The notes under the pieces were generated by a model. The model saw only the letters and a program-made list of their open reading frames with translations, was not told where the DNA came from and did not search any database. The translations under genes were made by a program, and so were the position numbers. From Cryptomeria japonica (taxonomy: Eukaryota > Streptophyta > Pinopsida > Cupressales > Cupressaceae), in contig NC_081414.1 of the NCBI RefSeq assembly GCF_030272615.1, forward strand, positions 53,934,636 through 53,998,635: a stretch of DNA of 64,000 bases. The letters run 5' to 3'. Positions 11,119 through 23,557 of this stretch are shown here, in pieces. The stretch's first letter is position 1. Each line of letters opens with the position of its first letter.

Positions 11119-12273
11119 AGGATGATTTGTGTTTTTTCTTCACATCTAAAATAAATCACCACTCTTTTGATTTTCAGTTGAAAACAAAAGTAATGCATCA
11201 GAATCATCAGTCATGATACATTCATCAATGCTCACTTTGACTCTAAGATTTGATAATACATGGAAGAAATAATGCTAGGGTGATTTTTGAATTCGACTAA
11301 GCTTGTCAAATTAATTGTTTCAAAGCTTGAGTTTCATGTTTGTGAACCCTAAAGAACAAACCTTTTGTCATTTGTATGAATTTTTTCTAATATAAAAGAT
11401 GACGTTGACATTGGTTTTGCAAAGGATTTTTGTCCTGATTTTTAAATTTTTGTAACATTGCATCTTTTCATTTAAGAGCTCTTGGATTTAGAACCCATTT
11501 TTGTAAGTTTTTGACATGATTTACTTCTGCACTATTTTTCATGCATTGGTTATTGTAGGCGTGTTATTTCCTGTTGTAACGTCTAGGATTCCTTTCCGTA
11601 AACAACCTGAGTTTTGGCAACTTTTTGACTTTTGTCTATAGCAAGCTATAGTTTTTGTATCGACCCTAGTCTTAGCCTTCTCTGATTTAAATAAAATATT
11701 TGTGCATTAACCTATCTTATATGCATTTTCCATTTTCAAAGTTACATATTTCACATTGTTGTCCTTTACATACTCCTGCACTTTAGTACCATGCACTAAT
11801 CCCAAACTTAGACTTCCCATTATATTTTTTGTCTAGAAAAATTCATTGTTATGTTTCACAATATTTTTTGTTACAGTCTAATTTCTCTATCATGTCTTAT
11901 TTGATTACAAGCTAATTACCAAATATAATGCATTTTGCAGATTTGTTAGAGAAAACAATCAAAAAGCCCCCAGAGAATCTCACAACAATCAGAAAGTCAA
12001 CAAAGAAATCGTGTTAGAAAACCCAAATGAAATTAAACAATTTATTACCATTGTACTAGTTTTGTACATAGTTAATTGACAAACAATATTCAACACAAAT
12101 AATTCAATTTAAATTCCATGTAAATCAATTAACACTCTATATTGTAGTGTTATGTCTATTGCTTAAGTAAATATTGTACATAATATCAATATTAACTTGT
12201 TCTTTAGTCCTACACATTCTGTTTTTATAACATTCTTCGATGTTGCACTTTAAGATTCTTTCCTAAATCACGC
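11119..12273. other. Old noncoding sequence, nothing recognised
   Basis: AT-rich sequence with no convincing coding frame, repeat boundary or RNA gene. Confidence 0.4.
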
Positions 12274-12510
12274 CTATTTAGGAAACTTACAATCTAAATA
12301 TTTTATTGGAGATTGATAAAGTAAACATATAATCGAATAAACTTTTTCAGCCCAATATGAATTCTCAAATATTATGCTTAGCATTTCTTGCTTGGCTATG
12401 TTCTTCAATTCAGTTACTTCATTTTGTTCTGAAGTAAAAGTTGTCAGCTGATATTTCATGCCTTGTTTAGAGCAAAAATTTGAGATCCTTTGACATATAC
12501 AACCCAACAT
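12274..12510 (-). pseudogene. Copia integrase fragment
   Basis: The 78-residue minus-strand frame lines up with the Copia integrase segment following the second catalytic Asp: FCSKQGMKYQLTT, then a damaged QNEVTELKN where the family has QNGVAERKN, then YWAEKVYSIICLLYQSP for the usual FWAEAV...YLLNRSP. No LTR, gag or RT is joined to it, so it is a scrap of an old insertion unrelated to the plus-strand Copia elements. Confidence 0.72.
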
Positions 12511-12914
12511 GATTTATGTTAAAGTATTTTGATGTGTTACCATAATTGTTTGATTGTTTGATTTTCAACACTATATGTGCATAAATTTGCAAAGAGAAAA
12601 ACTTCATTATTTAGAAAACATAATGCCTATTACTATTCTCTCTTCAATTGGTGCAAACTTACAAATCTATGCATGTAGAAAACAAAAGAGAAGACTCCGA
12701 GTAGGAACTTAGCTGCTTGCAACTCTTATTGATTTAGTTATGGATTATCTTCTTTCTTTTGATCTCTAATTTTTATTCTTACTTTCTTCATTTCGGTTGT
12801 TCTTAACCAAATGTCGTTTGATCACAGCTCCCCACAATTATAAGAGGAAGTAGTGGTGGACAAAAAACCAATAACATATAGTAAATTAACTTGAAAGCGT
12901 TGGAGTAGAAAATA

Positions 12915-13690
12915 ATGGAGGGAGAATTCATTTGTGGAGTAGAAGAAGAGGGTGAGCAGGTGGGTCTGTCTAAGTTGCCTCGCCATATAAAGAAATCTAT
13001 ATTTGAAAATCTTCCATTACAATCAATCTCCCGCTCTCGTCTTGTTTAAAAATAATGGAATTCTATTTTAATGTCGTGCAATTTTATCTCCTCATTGCCC
13101 AAAAGTAATCCATGGCTTCTTCTCTATGCTGAAAAGTATTACATGGCACACTTCTTTACCACACACAAATGGATGAATATCTCTCTCTTTTCTCCCAACT
13201 CCAAAGGATTTCAGAGATTACATTTTTTCAAGTGCACAGCTGGGCTTGCTTGCATTTCTATTAGAAACCCCAGATTTATATATTTGTAATCCACTTGCAA
13301 GAGATTATGGAGTAGCCAAGTTGGGATTAGTTTCTGACTGGGGAAACTATGCACTCATAGAAAGTGATGTGATAGGGACGGTAATCGGGATTGTACAATG
13401 AGATCAAAGCGGTGATGAGCCCTATTTGATAGCCAGGATGGGATCCATTTCTAATGTCTGACCTCTTTGCATCCGAGTTTATCATTATTTTCAAGATTCG
13501 TGGAGCATTAAGCTTGAGTTTATAGAGGAAAGAGAGTTTTCTATATGCCCATTTACAATGGTTGCATGCAATGGCGTTATTTTCTTTGAGGCATATCGGC
13601 CAATAGGTTATGTGGGGTACAACATTCGAGGTGAATTCATTAAGCCTGTGAGAATAGATGAATTGCCCCACCACATTCTTCAATATGATA
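12915..13690 (+). pseudogene. F-box protein pseudogene
   Basis: From ATG 12915 the frame reads an acidic leader and then an F-box: LPRHIKKSIFENLPLQSI, SRSRLV, two stops, and WNSIL. The stops fall where the F-box consensus has V-C-[KR]-x-W-N. Downstream come PWLLLY, FKCTAGLACISI and, after a 1-bp shift near 13,287, CNPLARDY, the block common in plant F-box/kelch-type proteins. A third open stretch around 13,490-13,690 (DSWSIKLEFIEER, then VACNGVIFFEAY) fits the C-terminal repeats. F-box proteins are substrate adaptors of SCF ubiquitin ligases. With two stops and at least one frameshift this copy is dead. It has no introns. Confidence 0.7.
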
Positions 13691-13726
13691 AAGTGCGTAT
13701 ATTATTCAATATGATAATAATAAGCT

Positions 13727-15160
13727 CCAAGTAGTTCATATTTTCAACTATCATTATCTTACTTATTTTCTTTGTTGATTAGAAGTATAATATTCTTTTG
13801 TTTGTACTTCTTTTCTCACCCCTAATTTTTCATTCGCCTTGCCACTTCATTTTTAAATGTTATCTCTACTAGTCAAATCATATTTATTTCTTCATCTTGA
13901 TAATGAATAAATTAGTGATCCCAATCTTTCATACTATGACACCCTTCATGCATGATGACCATTGAATATGGTTACATCATTTTGGCTGGTCTTGTTCAGT
14001 TGTGTGTAAGTTTTGATTACATGTTACTGTATTATTTCAAATGTGTTTTTTTGAGTTTCTAATAAGTTAAATTTTATAACATGTGTAATTAAAGGGCTAC
14101 AATAACTCTTAAGGTTGTCATACATCCTTATTTTGACAATGCGATATGATGGACCACAATGAATGGATACGCTTTTTATTACCATTTTAATTTAAAATTT
14201 TGCTAAATTGTTTGAATTTCATCTTTAGTCATGGTAGACCCTTAGCTATATTTTATTATAAATATTTTACTTACACTCATGTATAGTGACCTTATGAAGA
14301 CTTTATCTTGTAGGATAGGTTGTAGTTTTCATACAGATACTTTACTCTTAATGATAGAGTTGCGTACTTTTGTGTATTATTGTTAAGACCTCCTAAAAGT
14401 TCTTTTATAATTTATAAAAAGTGGGATGATTGTACCATTAAAAAGTATTACACAACCATAGAAAAGTGTCAGCTAGGGTGTATAAGAAGGGAACACCTAG
14501 CAAAAAACAATCCCAAAATATAAATAACAATGCAAAAACACTAACACAAACTAAACTAGAGACATAGCCAACAACAAAAAAACAACAACGAAACCAATGA
14601 AACTAACCAACCACCAAAGGCACAAAGAGATGACCTACTGCGTAGAGGCATTCTTTTCTTCCCAATCATTACATAAACTAAGAACTTTTTCAAAGAAGGA
14701 AATATTTTTGTTTGAATCTTTAACAGAATTAGGGGTACAGGAATTCAGAACATCTTTAATCATGGAAGCAGGGGGTTCCACTAACATAAAAGGAGATAGA
14801 ACATGGTGCTTGCATTTGTCTCTCCTCTAATAAATTTCATCCTATATAGCTTTGAGAGAAGTTGAATATTTCACCACCATTGCTTGACTTCATTTGTCTA
14901 TTTTCTTGAATTTTCCCATCAGTAGATAACCTGGTTCTCTTTTAGTTCCAAAACAATTTTGTGCTCATTTTTCTACCTCACCTTCTCAAAGAGCTCTTTC
15001 CATCTCCCCTCAACTTTCTTCCAGTTCTCCAACTTCTTGGCCATATCACTTGCTGCTTCCCAAATATGTTTATCTTTGATATCCATAACCTATTTATCAA
15101 CTCTTGCCTTCGCCTCAACCACTGCTTCAAGGCTATTAATTTTTTTGATTGCCACATTGA
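13727..15160. repeat. Dispersed repeat, copy 1 (about 1.43 kb)
   Basis: Matches 30495-31906 along its length, beginning at a shared GTTCATATTTTCAACTATC block. On the minus strand the repeat carries a coding-like segment conserved in both copies (ASM-KD-LNS, NSxKDSNKNI, FEKVLSL-NDW), followed by a long T/G-rich tail that ends in TTA-rich simple sequence. This resembles the 3' end of a non-LTR retrotransposon in minus orientation, but I cannot assign the coding part. Confidence 0.7.
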
Positions 15161-16340
15161 ACTATGAGAGAAGCCATTTGATAACCATTTCCTATATGTA
15201 CACATTCTCCTCCAATTTTAAAATTGTAGCCTTAATATCTATGGGGGACTTCTAAGGGTCTAAGGTCTCTTGATTAGGGGAAAGGGGACCGCCTTAGACA
15301 TGGGAGGAGACTACTCTAATTTTGAATCAGAAGAAGATTCATAGTCCTTAACCTCCTCCTCTTCACTAGACCCCAACACCGCCACTTTTTTGAGGGATGA
15401 GGTAGAGGAGGGATTTTATTTTTCCTATATGATAGGGCTAAAACAGGTGGGGAAATTGTTTTCTTAAAGGTAGAACCAATAATCGAGGTAGTTTTAGCCA
15501 TAAGGGCCCCAAAGTTCGCAATCACCAAATTAGAATTTGTTGGGGGATTAGAGGGATTAGGTGGGGACCCACCCAAAGGGGTTAAAGAAAGATAAAAATT
15601 ATATAGCCTAAGGACTAAACCTTGATGAAGAGGCATGTTGTTCTTTGACTTAGCTCTAGTAACACATTGAGATAGAGATAACTAGACCCAGACAGAAAAG
15701 TTTATGTCGATTCCATACCTCAAGTGATTTAACATGGGGAAGATTTGAGTAAAATCATTTATAACAGCTGTCAAGGGTGAAATATTTCATTAGAAGAAAG
15801 GTCACATCCTTCCATTTTTTGGGGAGATCTTCTCTATTGTTACCATTTTGCAGCTTCAACACTTTTTCGCTCTTCTTGAAGAATTTCTTGAATTCATCCT
15901 TATATGTACCCTCGAGCTTCTTAGGAAATGTAATGCCATCCTAAAAGAGTCTTTTAATGACCACAATAAACTTAGACATGAATTTGAAGGAGACTTTACC
16001 AATTTGTACCTCCCCCTTATGCCAAGCCTTTACAAAGTTTTTTAAAAGCTCCAAGCCAAAACCCTACATGCCCTCCACATAACTATCTAAATTCCCCTTG
16101 ATTAATTTTTGCCATAGATTTATTTTGGAATTGAATTCCTCACAAATATCAGGTTCAACTTGGATTAAGTCTACCCCCCCATTTCCACCACCAAGAGATT
16201 CTTAACAAAAACTATGTGGATGAAACAAAAATCATCAGTTTGGGTGCCACAATACTTACAAGGAGAAATGAAACTGCTTTTCAAAAAGGAAATATGTTTA
16301 TCTAGCAAAAATTGAATTTCCAAAAAGGTGGCTACAATAA
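15161..16340 (-). pseudogene. Minus-strand retroelement-like coding relic
   Basis: Continues the repeat unit upstream in minus-strand direction. Readable pieces include IKGNLDSYVEGMQGFGLEL, VKAWHKGEVQIGKVSF, PKKLEGTYKDEFKKFF and NGNNREDLPKKWKDVTF, roughly between 15,740 and 16,130. A Pro-rich frame lies at 15,316-15,636. This could be the gag/ORF1 part of the element whose 3' end is the dispersed repeat. I recognise no named domain, zinc knuckle or RT. Confidence 0.3.
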
Positions 16341-17188
16341 AAAACGATTTTTTTTAATTATACCCCATCACTATACTTTATGTCCTCATAGATCACCTCA
16401 TGAACATTTAGCATCCTAAATTGTACTCCCTTTCAATTTTGACCACATTTGGGTCCTTAGTTTAGTGTTTTGCGCCCCTAGGCCTAATGGAGACCTAATT
16501 CTACTCATATCACTCAAAAATGACTTCATTATTGCTATTTGCACTAACTTAACCCCTTATCCTAGCCCCCAAAATGGGTAGGACTAGGGCGTGGCACCTT
16601 GGTTCTCAATAGGACTAGGGCACCATGCCTTGGTCCTCCCTATTTGGGACCCCCTTTAAACCTTCTTTTCATTTCAAAAAGTGGTTAGGAAACCTAGTCC
16701 CATGTTGGATCATGTAAGAAAATAAATATGTTTTTTCGATTGACAAGTATAAAATAAGGCTTTCCTCTCTCATTTGATCATTCAAGATAATTATACACAC
16801 ACACAAGAGGTTCAATTCGACATCAAGATATCAAACAATTGAGCAAGTAATCAATATTCCTTCAAGACTTGGAGCATAAATAAAGTCAAGATTCAAGTGT
16901 TGAAGAAGATATTCACATCCTATTTTGTTAAAGACTTCATGAAACCCCAACCCCGTTTGGAGACAAAACAAGCTTCACAAGGAGGTATATCATTTGTCTT
17001 TTAGTCATTATTCAACATCTCCCTCAAATGGAGAATCTTTCTATTCCAATGGTTTAATTATCTTTTATCTCTATTTCATGGTTTATTCCAAAACTGGGGT
17101 TTGACTTAGGCAAACCCCTATTCCCAACCTATTTCTTCTTCTTTCTGTGTACAGGAAATGGGTACAGAGCTATGATCTTCAAGATAAA
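16341..17188. other. Noncoding sequence, nothing recognised
   Basis: No coding frame of note. It contains a short CA-rich run near 16,790 and the left flank of the Copia-2 insertion. Confidence 0.4.
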
Positions 17189-17193
17189 TATTA
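17189..17193. repeat. Left target-site duplication of Copia-2 (TATTA)
   Basis: Matched exactly at 28092-28096, nearly 11 kb away. Confidence 0.88.
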
Positions 17194-18256
17194 TGTTGGT
17201 ATTTTCGTATGGTTTTTTCATTGATGTCAAAACCTACTAAAACACTAGAACTTTGGAAATCCAGCAACATTCATTGGCAAGCAAGTAACTATTGCACAGT
17301 TACTAGTATATGGTTCACTGGTACGATATAATGATCACCAGCACTTGGAATGATATGGAAGACACTTGGTAATATCAAAGACATCATGTGGACATCTTAT
17401 CTTAATGAATTAATCATTGGTATATTCATATTTGCATATTTGCTTTTATCGGCAAATAGGTCCAGGGTTATCTAGGGTTACACCGGCAGGTTTATCTTTT
17501 CCAGATCAGCATGGCATGCTATGGAGATGATTAATTATTGTTGTAAATGCATTAAGCCGACATGTTCAATCGATTATTGCATCAGATATTATATTGTTTG
17601 TAAAATGTTTTATTGTAATATCTTGTAGAGCTGACCTACTAGAATTGGTCTTAGGTTATGGTATAAATGTAAGTTCTTATTTGTAAGATCAAGTGTGAAA
17701 TGCGAAAAAGAATTGTGTGAAGGTATAATCGAGATTAAGCAGTGCAATACACACAGACATCATTTGAAGGTGAAGCTAGGTTTTTGTGAAAGCATATCAG
17801 CATTACACTGGTACTGAATCCAGCATATGAAGATGCTATTTTGTGCAATACATTCTTATTGGATTTAACCATCCAACTATAGTCACTGTGACTCCCATTT
17901 TGTGATTGAGCAGTGAGCTCTAGGCTGTTGGTCTTTCTGCATGCACAAACCCCATTCATGTACACTTACTATCTGCAGTAGTATCATCTGATTGTGGGTA
18001 AGGTTTCCCACCATGGTTTTTCCCCTTACAGGGTTTCCACATACAAACTATATTGGTGTCATGTGTTGTGGATGACTTTGTGTTTATGTTTCATGCATTA
18101 ATCTTTACCAATATAGCAATTAATTGTTAAAACTATCTACCGGCATACTTAACTGGTTTACCGGTATTAAGCATTAAGTTGGTTAAGTTGTTTTTGGTTT
18201 GAATTTATTAGAGAACTGATTCACCCCCCCCTCTCAGTTGTCTCCGGGACCTAACA
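17194..18256 (+). repeat. 5' LTR of Copia-2 (1,063 bp)
   Basis: Ends with the block CTGATTCACCCCCCCCTCTC, then GTTGTCTCCGGGACCTAACA. Variants of this block also end the LTRs of three other elements in the window (near 32,970, 42,220 and 58,740), so these LTRs are related. Confidence 0.93.
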
Positions 18257-18258
18257 AT

Positions 18259-18270
18259 TGGTATCAGAGC
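18259..18270 (+). promoter_or_regulatory. Primer binding site of Copia-2 (tRNA-Met)
   Basis: TGGTATCAGAGC, 2 bp after the LTR end. Confidence 0.9.
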
Positions 18271-18312
18271 CTAGTCCTCTTTTGCAGAAGTTTAACAGCT
18301 TGAGGAGATCCA

Positions 18313-21300
18313 ATGCCTACTAATTATTTCAAGAAGGATATTCTTAAACTTGATGGAACCAACTATGGCATATGGAAGATCAGAATGGAGACACATTTGA
18401 ATTGCATTGGAAAAGACATTTGGAAGTTACAAAGAATGGTTATACTACTGCTATACTAGGTCATCCCAGTCCAGCTAACTTGACAAATGATGAGGAAAAT
18501 GATTGCAAAGAAAGATAAGAACCTTTGAGCGCATTATCAGATCAACAAATCATGGGACTATCAGATAGGTCTACTACTAAAGCTATTTGGGATCATTTGG
18601 AAACACTAAATGAAGGAGATTCCACAGTCAAAATTGCAAAACTTGAAAGCTTCCAGGTCAAGTATGAACATCTGAAAATGGAAGAAGATGAAAGGATTTT
18701 TGCTTTTATGGAAAGAGTAAATGAAATTGTTTTGGGTATTAAATGTTTTGGAGGAACCTTAAGTGAGGATGAAATTGTTTCAAAAGTTTTAAGAGGATTG
18801 CCACCAGCATATAAAATGAAGGTTACTGCTATAAATGAGTTGAGAACAATGCCTAATACATCAGTAACTAGGGATACATTGATTGGGAAACTTTCAGCTT
18901 TTGAAATTGAAGAATTTGGTCCTGTTGCTACTATAAAGACAGATTTAGCCTTTAAAGCATCAACATCATCTGCTCCATCATTTGACAAATCTGATTGGAA
19001 AGCCTTTTATACAAGAGAACTTGAAGCACTATTTGCAAGAAAAATGCCTAAAGGTCCAGTTAGAAGTAAGTATGAAGGTAAAGAACCCTTTAAATGTTTT
19101 AACTGCAATAAGATGGGTCATATGGCTTCGAGATGCCCTGATAGACATGCTAGACTAAGATAAGAAGCTAGAAGAACATACAAACCTAATCCTGAATATC
19201 AAAGATATAGATTTAAGAAGAACAAAGACAAATCTTGTTACATTGCTGATGAAGGTGTGACTGATGATTCTGATGAGGATCCAGCAGACAATGGATGGGT
19301 TTTTGTTGCTATAACAGAAGATCAATCGACACCTACTGCTCAACCGGTAGAAGAAGCCCTAGTAGCTAAAGTTGAAGTAAAGGATGAATGGATCATTGAC
19401 TCAGGATGCTCACATTATATGACAGGAGACAAAGGTAAATTCTAGAACTTTCATGAATACAATGGAGGTTTAGTAAGATTTGGAGATGACAAAGCTTGTT
19501 CAATCAAAGGTAAGGGTACAATATCTCTTGATGGTAAGCATAACACTGACAATGTTTACTATGTTGAAGGATTAAAGAATAATCTTTTAAGTGTTGGTCA
19601 ATTAGTTGAGAAAGGATTTCAGTTACAATTTAAAAATGGAAAATGTAAAATCATGAATAGAACTGGTTTGGAAATTGCAACCGGTAATCAGACTAGAGGT
19701 AATATCTTTCATTTGAATAATAGTGAAAAGACATGCTTGATTTCACATATAGATGAAAGTTGGTTATGTCATAAGAGACTTTGTCATCTAAACTTTGAAT
19801 GCATGGTGAAGATCATTACTACTAAGGTAGTTAGAGATTTACCTAAAATTGTCAAACCTCATAATACAATATGTAAGGAATGTCAATTTGGAAAACAAGT
19901 TAGAACTAGTTTCAAAAGTATTCCAGAAAAATCCAATAATGCTCTTGATTTGATTCACACTGATTTATGTGGTCTAGCTAGAACTAAAAGCTTACAAGGT
20001 GATAGATATTTCATGCTAATCATTGATGACTAGTCTAGAATGTGTTGGGTTACTTTTCTCAGAGAAAAATTAGAAGCACTTGGAAAGTTCAAACTATTCA
20101 AAGCAATGGTTGAAAATGAAACCAGTAAGAAAATCAAATGTTTAAGATCAGATCAAGGAGGTGAATTTACATCTAGGGAATTTAATACATTCTGTGAAGT
20201 GAATGGAATTAGAAGACAGTTATCAACACCTCAGACGCCATAGCAGAATGGAGTTGTTGAAAGGAAAAATAGAACTATCTTGGATGCAGCAAGAAGTATG
20301 TTATCAAAAGCAAATTTACCACATGTATATTGGAGAGAAGCAGTCAGCACAATGGTCCATACATTCAACAAAGTTCACATCAAAGGTGAAACCGGTAAGA
20401 CCCCTCATGAACTATGGTTTTGTAATACTCCTCCTCTTAAGTATTTCAGAATTTTTAGAAGTAAATGTTATATTAGAAGAAATGAGTATATTGGCAAATT
20501 TGATCCTAGAAGTGATTTTGGAATATTTCTTGGTTATTCATCTAAGAGCAAGGCATATAGGTGTTTTATCAAGAGATTGCAGAAAATTGTTGAGAGTACA
20601 AATGTAAAAATTGATGAACAATTCAAAGGAACTTCAAGGTATATAGACTCTGAACCAGCAATAGAAATTGTGACAAATGAACCTACACTAAATCCACTGG
20701 TACAGAATGAAGATCCAGTTACCTCAGTACAATCTGAGGATTCCACAATAATTGAAGAACAACAACAAACAAAGACACCCCAATATGTAAGATTGAATGA
20801 TTCTGAAGATCAGATAATTGGAAACAAGTTTAAAGGAGTTATGACAAGAGGAAGATTGGCAAATGAAGAGGTATGTCTTATTTCTCAAATTGAACCATCA
20901 TCTATTAATGAGGCATGTGAAGATAAATTTTGGATTAAAGCTATGGAAGAAGAATTAGGACAAATTGAGAAAAATAACACTTGGATATTAGTTCCCCGGC
21001 CTAAAGATAAAAATGTAATTGGAACCAAATGGGTATATAGAAAAGAACTTAATGAAGATGGTAAGGTTGTCAGAAATAAAGAAAGACTAGTGTGTAAGGG
21101 ATATTCTCAGAAGGAAGGAGTTGACTACAATGAAACCTTTGCACCGTTAGCTAGAATTGAGGCAGTCAGATTATTCTTGGCTTTTGCAGTACACAAGAAC
21201 TACAAAGTTTATCAAATGGATATTAAATGTGCATTTTTGAATGGAGATCTTGAAGAGGAAGTATACATTGAACAACTTGATGGATTTTCTTTGACAGATG

Positions 21301-22262
21301 AAAATGATATGGTTTGCAGGTTAAGAAAAGCTCTGTATGGTTTAAAAAAAGGTCCAAGAGCTTGGTATGCAAGATTGGATAAATATCTTTTAAAGATTGG
21401 TTTTACTAAAGGAAATGCAGACAACAATTTATATTACAAAATAACTAATGATGACATCTTGATTATAGAAGTATTTGTTGATGATATAATCTTTGGAGGA
21501 GAAGATGGTTTATGTAAGGAATTTTCCATTAAAATGCAGCAAGAATTTGAAATGTCTATGATTGGAGAAATAAAATTCTTTTCAGGATTGCAGATTTCAA
21601 AGATTGATAAAGGTATATTCTTGAGTCAATCCAAATACTTGAAAGAGTTACTAAAGAAATTTGGGATGGAGAACTCTAAACCAGTAAGCACACCTATGAC
21701 TACAAATGACAAATTATCTCAAAGGGATGAATCTACACCTATTAATCCAACTAGATACAAATCTATGATAGGAGGTTTACTGTATTTGACAGAAACCAGA
21801 ATTGATATTATGAATGCAGTATGTATTGTTTCTAGATTTCAAAGTAATCCTAAAGAAAATCATAAATTAGTAGTAAAAAGGATTTTCCGGTACTTACAAG
21901 GCACTATAAATCTTGGATTATGGTATCCTAGAGATGAAAACTTTGAATTATGTGCATACACAGATGCAAATTAGGCAGGAGATGTGGATGATAGAAAAAG
22001 CACCATCGACGGAGCATTCTTTCTTGGAAACAGACTAGTTTTTTGGTTGAGTAAGAAACAGAGTTGTACATCTTTATCAATAGCAGAATCAGAATATGTT
22101 GTAGCAACAACTAACTGTACATAGGTACTATGGCTTAAGAAAATGTTGAAAGACATAAACGTAAAATGCAAGGAACCTATTACTATATATTGTGATAACA
22201 CTGCAGCAATTGATATATCTAAGAATCCAGTACTACATTCTAAAACAAAACATGTTTCTATT
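18313..22262 (+). pseudogene. Copia-2 gag-pol, up to the nested insertion
   Basis: The frame starts at ATG 18313. About 1 bp is lost near 18,424, after which everything is in one frame. Visible parts are gag (KLDGTNYGIWK), a CCHC knuckle (19095-19136), protease DSG at 19398, pre-integrase zinc residues, integrase with LRSDQGGEF and ERKNR, a long RT with FVDDII near 21,480, and the start of RNase H. Stops are at 18516 (TAA), 19161 (TAA), 19443, 20031, 20241, 21972 and 22122 (all TAG). The 20241 and 22122 stops replace Gln (TPQQNG and CTQVLW in the family), and 21972 replaces the Trp of DADWAG. The 564-codon open stretch 20280-21974 covers integrase C-terminus through RT. Confidence 0.92.
22258..22262. 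repeat. Left target duplication of nested element (CTATT, originally CTATC)
   Basis: The Copia-2 reading frame requires TCT ATC here, so CTATC at 26458-26462 is the original and this copy has a C-to-T change. Confidence 0.8.
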
Positions 22263-22725
22263 TATTGGTGTAAATAATTATTCATCATGGATATTATTAC
22301 ACTTTACTTAAGTTTACTTAGGAAATGCATTTCATAGTAGTTTGGGTATGAGACACTTGGGTGTTTGTGCCACATTGGGATAGTGTGTGTAGGAGAATTT
22401 CCACCTTTTATGGTGTTGATCTTGTTGTTACACTCCACATTCAGTGGGTGATCCACCTCATGTGGAATATTATATTGTTTCTCCTACCTACCCACACCTA
22501 TTTCCTACCTACCCTTGTTTCTTATTGAGCCACATGTCATGTTAGTGTGCTCACATATTCATATAGCCTTGCCTATATAAGAAGACTCATATTTATTGTA
22601 TGTATCGCTTGATGATCCAGTTGATCAATATTTTCATCTTGATAGAATACAGTTTATTTCTATCATCTATTTTGTTTTCTCTATTTGTGCTTTCCATTGC
22701 CTCTAGATCTTGGAAAAATCTCACA
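22263..22725 (+). repeat. 5' LTR of nested element (463 bp)
   Basis: Starts TATTGGTGTAAATAA and ends AAATCTCACA. It contains a TATATAA at 22574-22580, a plausible promoter TATA. Confidence 0.92.
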
Positions 22726-22737
22726 TGGTATCAGAGT
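22726..22737 (+). promoter_or_regulatory. Primer binding site of nested element
   Basis: TGGTATCAGAGT directly abuts the 5' LTR; one base from the canonical tRNA-Met site. Confidence 0.85.
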
Positions 22738-23557
22738 CATTAGAGTGTCATTGGTTTGCTAATTGAGAGAAATTTGATGTTATTTGGGGTTGTGTATTTT
22801 GGAGTTTTCTATTGCAGGTTATTATTGAAGCTTGATGGGTCAAATTTGAGGATACCATTGGATTGAGGAGGTCCAAGAAAGTCAGTTTTGCCTTTTGTTT
22901 CATCCAAATTGGACTTCGGAGGCCAAATCTAGAGGCATTTGATGTTTGACGCTGCACTAGAAATTTTCCAAAAATTATAATTTTGTAGGCATTTTTCAAA
23001 TAGCGATATCTCACTCATCCAGACTCATTTGTTTGAGCAATTTTTTTTGTTTTGGAGTAGAATTTTGTGATCTGTATAGTGGTGCATAATTTGTTTTGAT
23101 TTTCGGATACAGGTTTGTCGGAAATCATGAAATCCCAATTTTTACAACTTTGGAGGCTTCGTTTGGGCTCATATGGACTCCTTTTCAGGTGCCATTTTTT
23201 TTGAAAGTGCATATTTTTTCATCTACTATCATAATCTGCCATCTGTTTGTAGTGATTTTGAGAAAAAATTGTACTTTCAGTATTTAGCCATTCTTGGCAT
23301 ATTTGGTACTTGCATTTTGCTTGGATCTCAATTTAGATCACTAGCAGTATTTGTTGAAGTCTCTTATATCTCATTTTGAGAAGTTATAAATTGAAATCAG
23401 AAGTCCACTTTTCCTTGTTTTGCAAGTGGCCCTTTGTCTATGCACTAAGTATAAAGTGCCAAATCACCATTTTGGGGGATTTCTTGATTGAGTATTTTGG
23501 GGGGGTGTCTTGTGTGATTATGCCTCTCTCTATCTTGTGTTTTTTCATTTTGGTGCT
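22738..23557 (+). other. Leader of nested element
   Basis: About 820 bp with several short open frames but no credible gene. It holds a G-run near 23,499 and probably serves as packaging/dimerisation leader; that role is inference. Confidence 0.4.

Noticed and set aside
18593-18988. Minus-strand 131-codon frame
   Set aside because: It is antisense to Copia-2 gag, which is well supported on the plus strand; a shadow frame.
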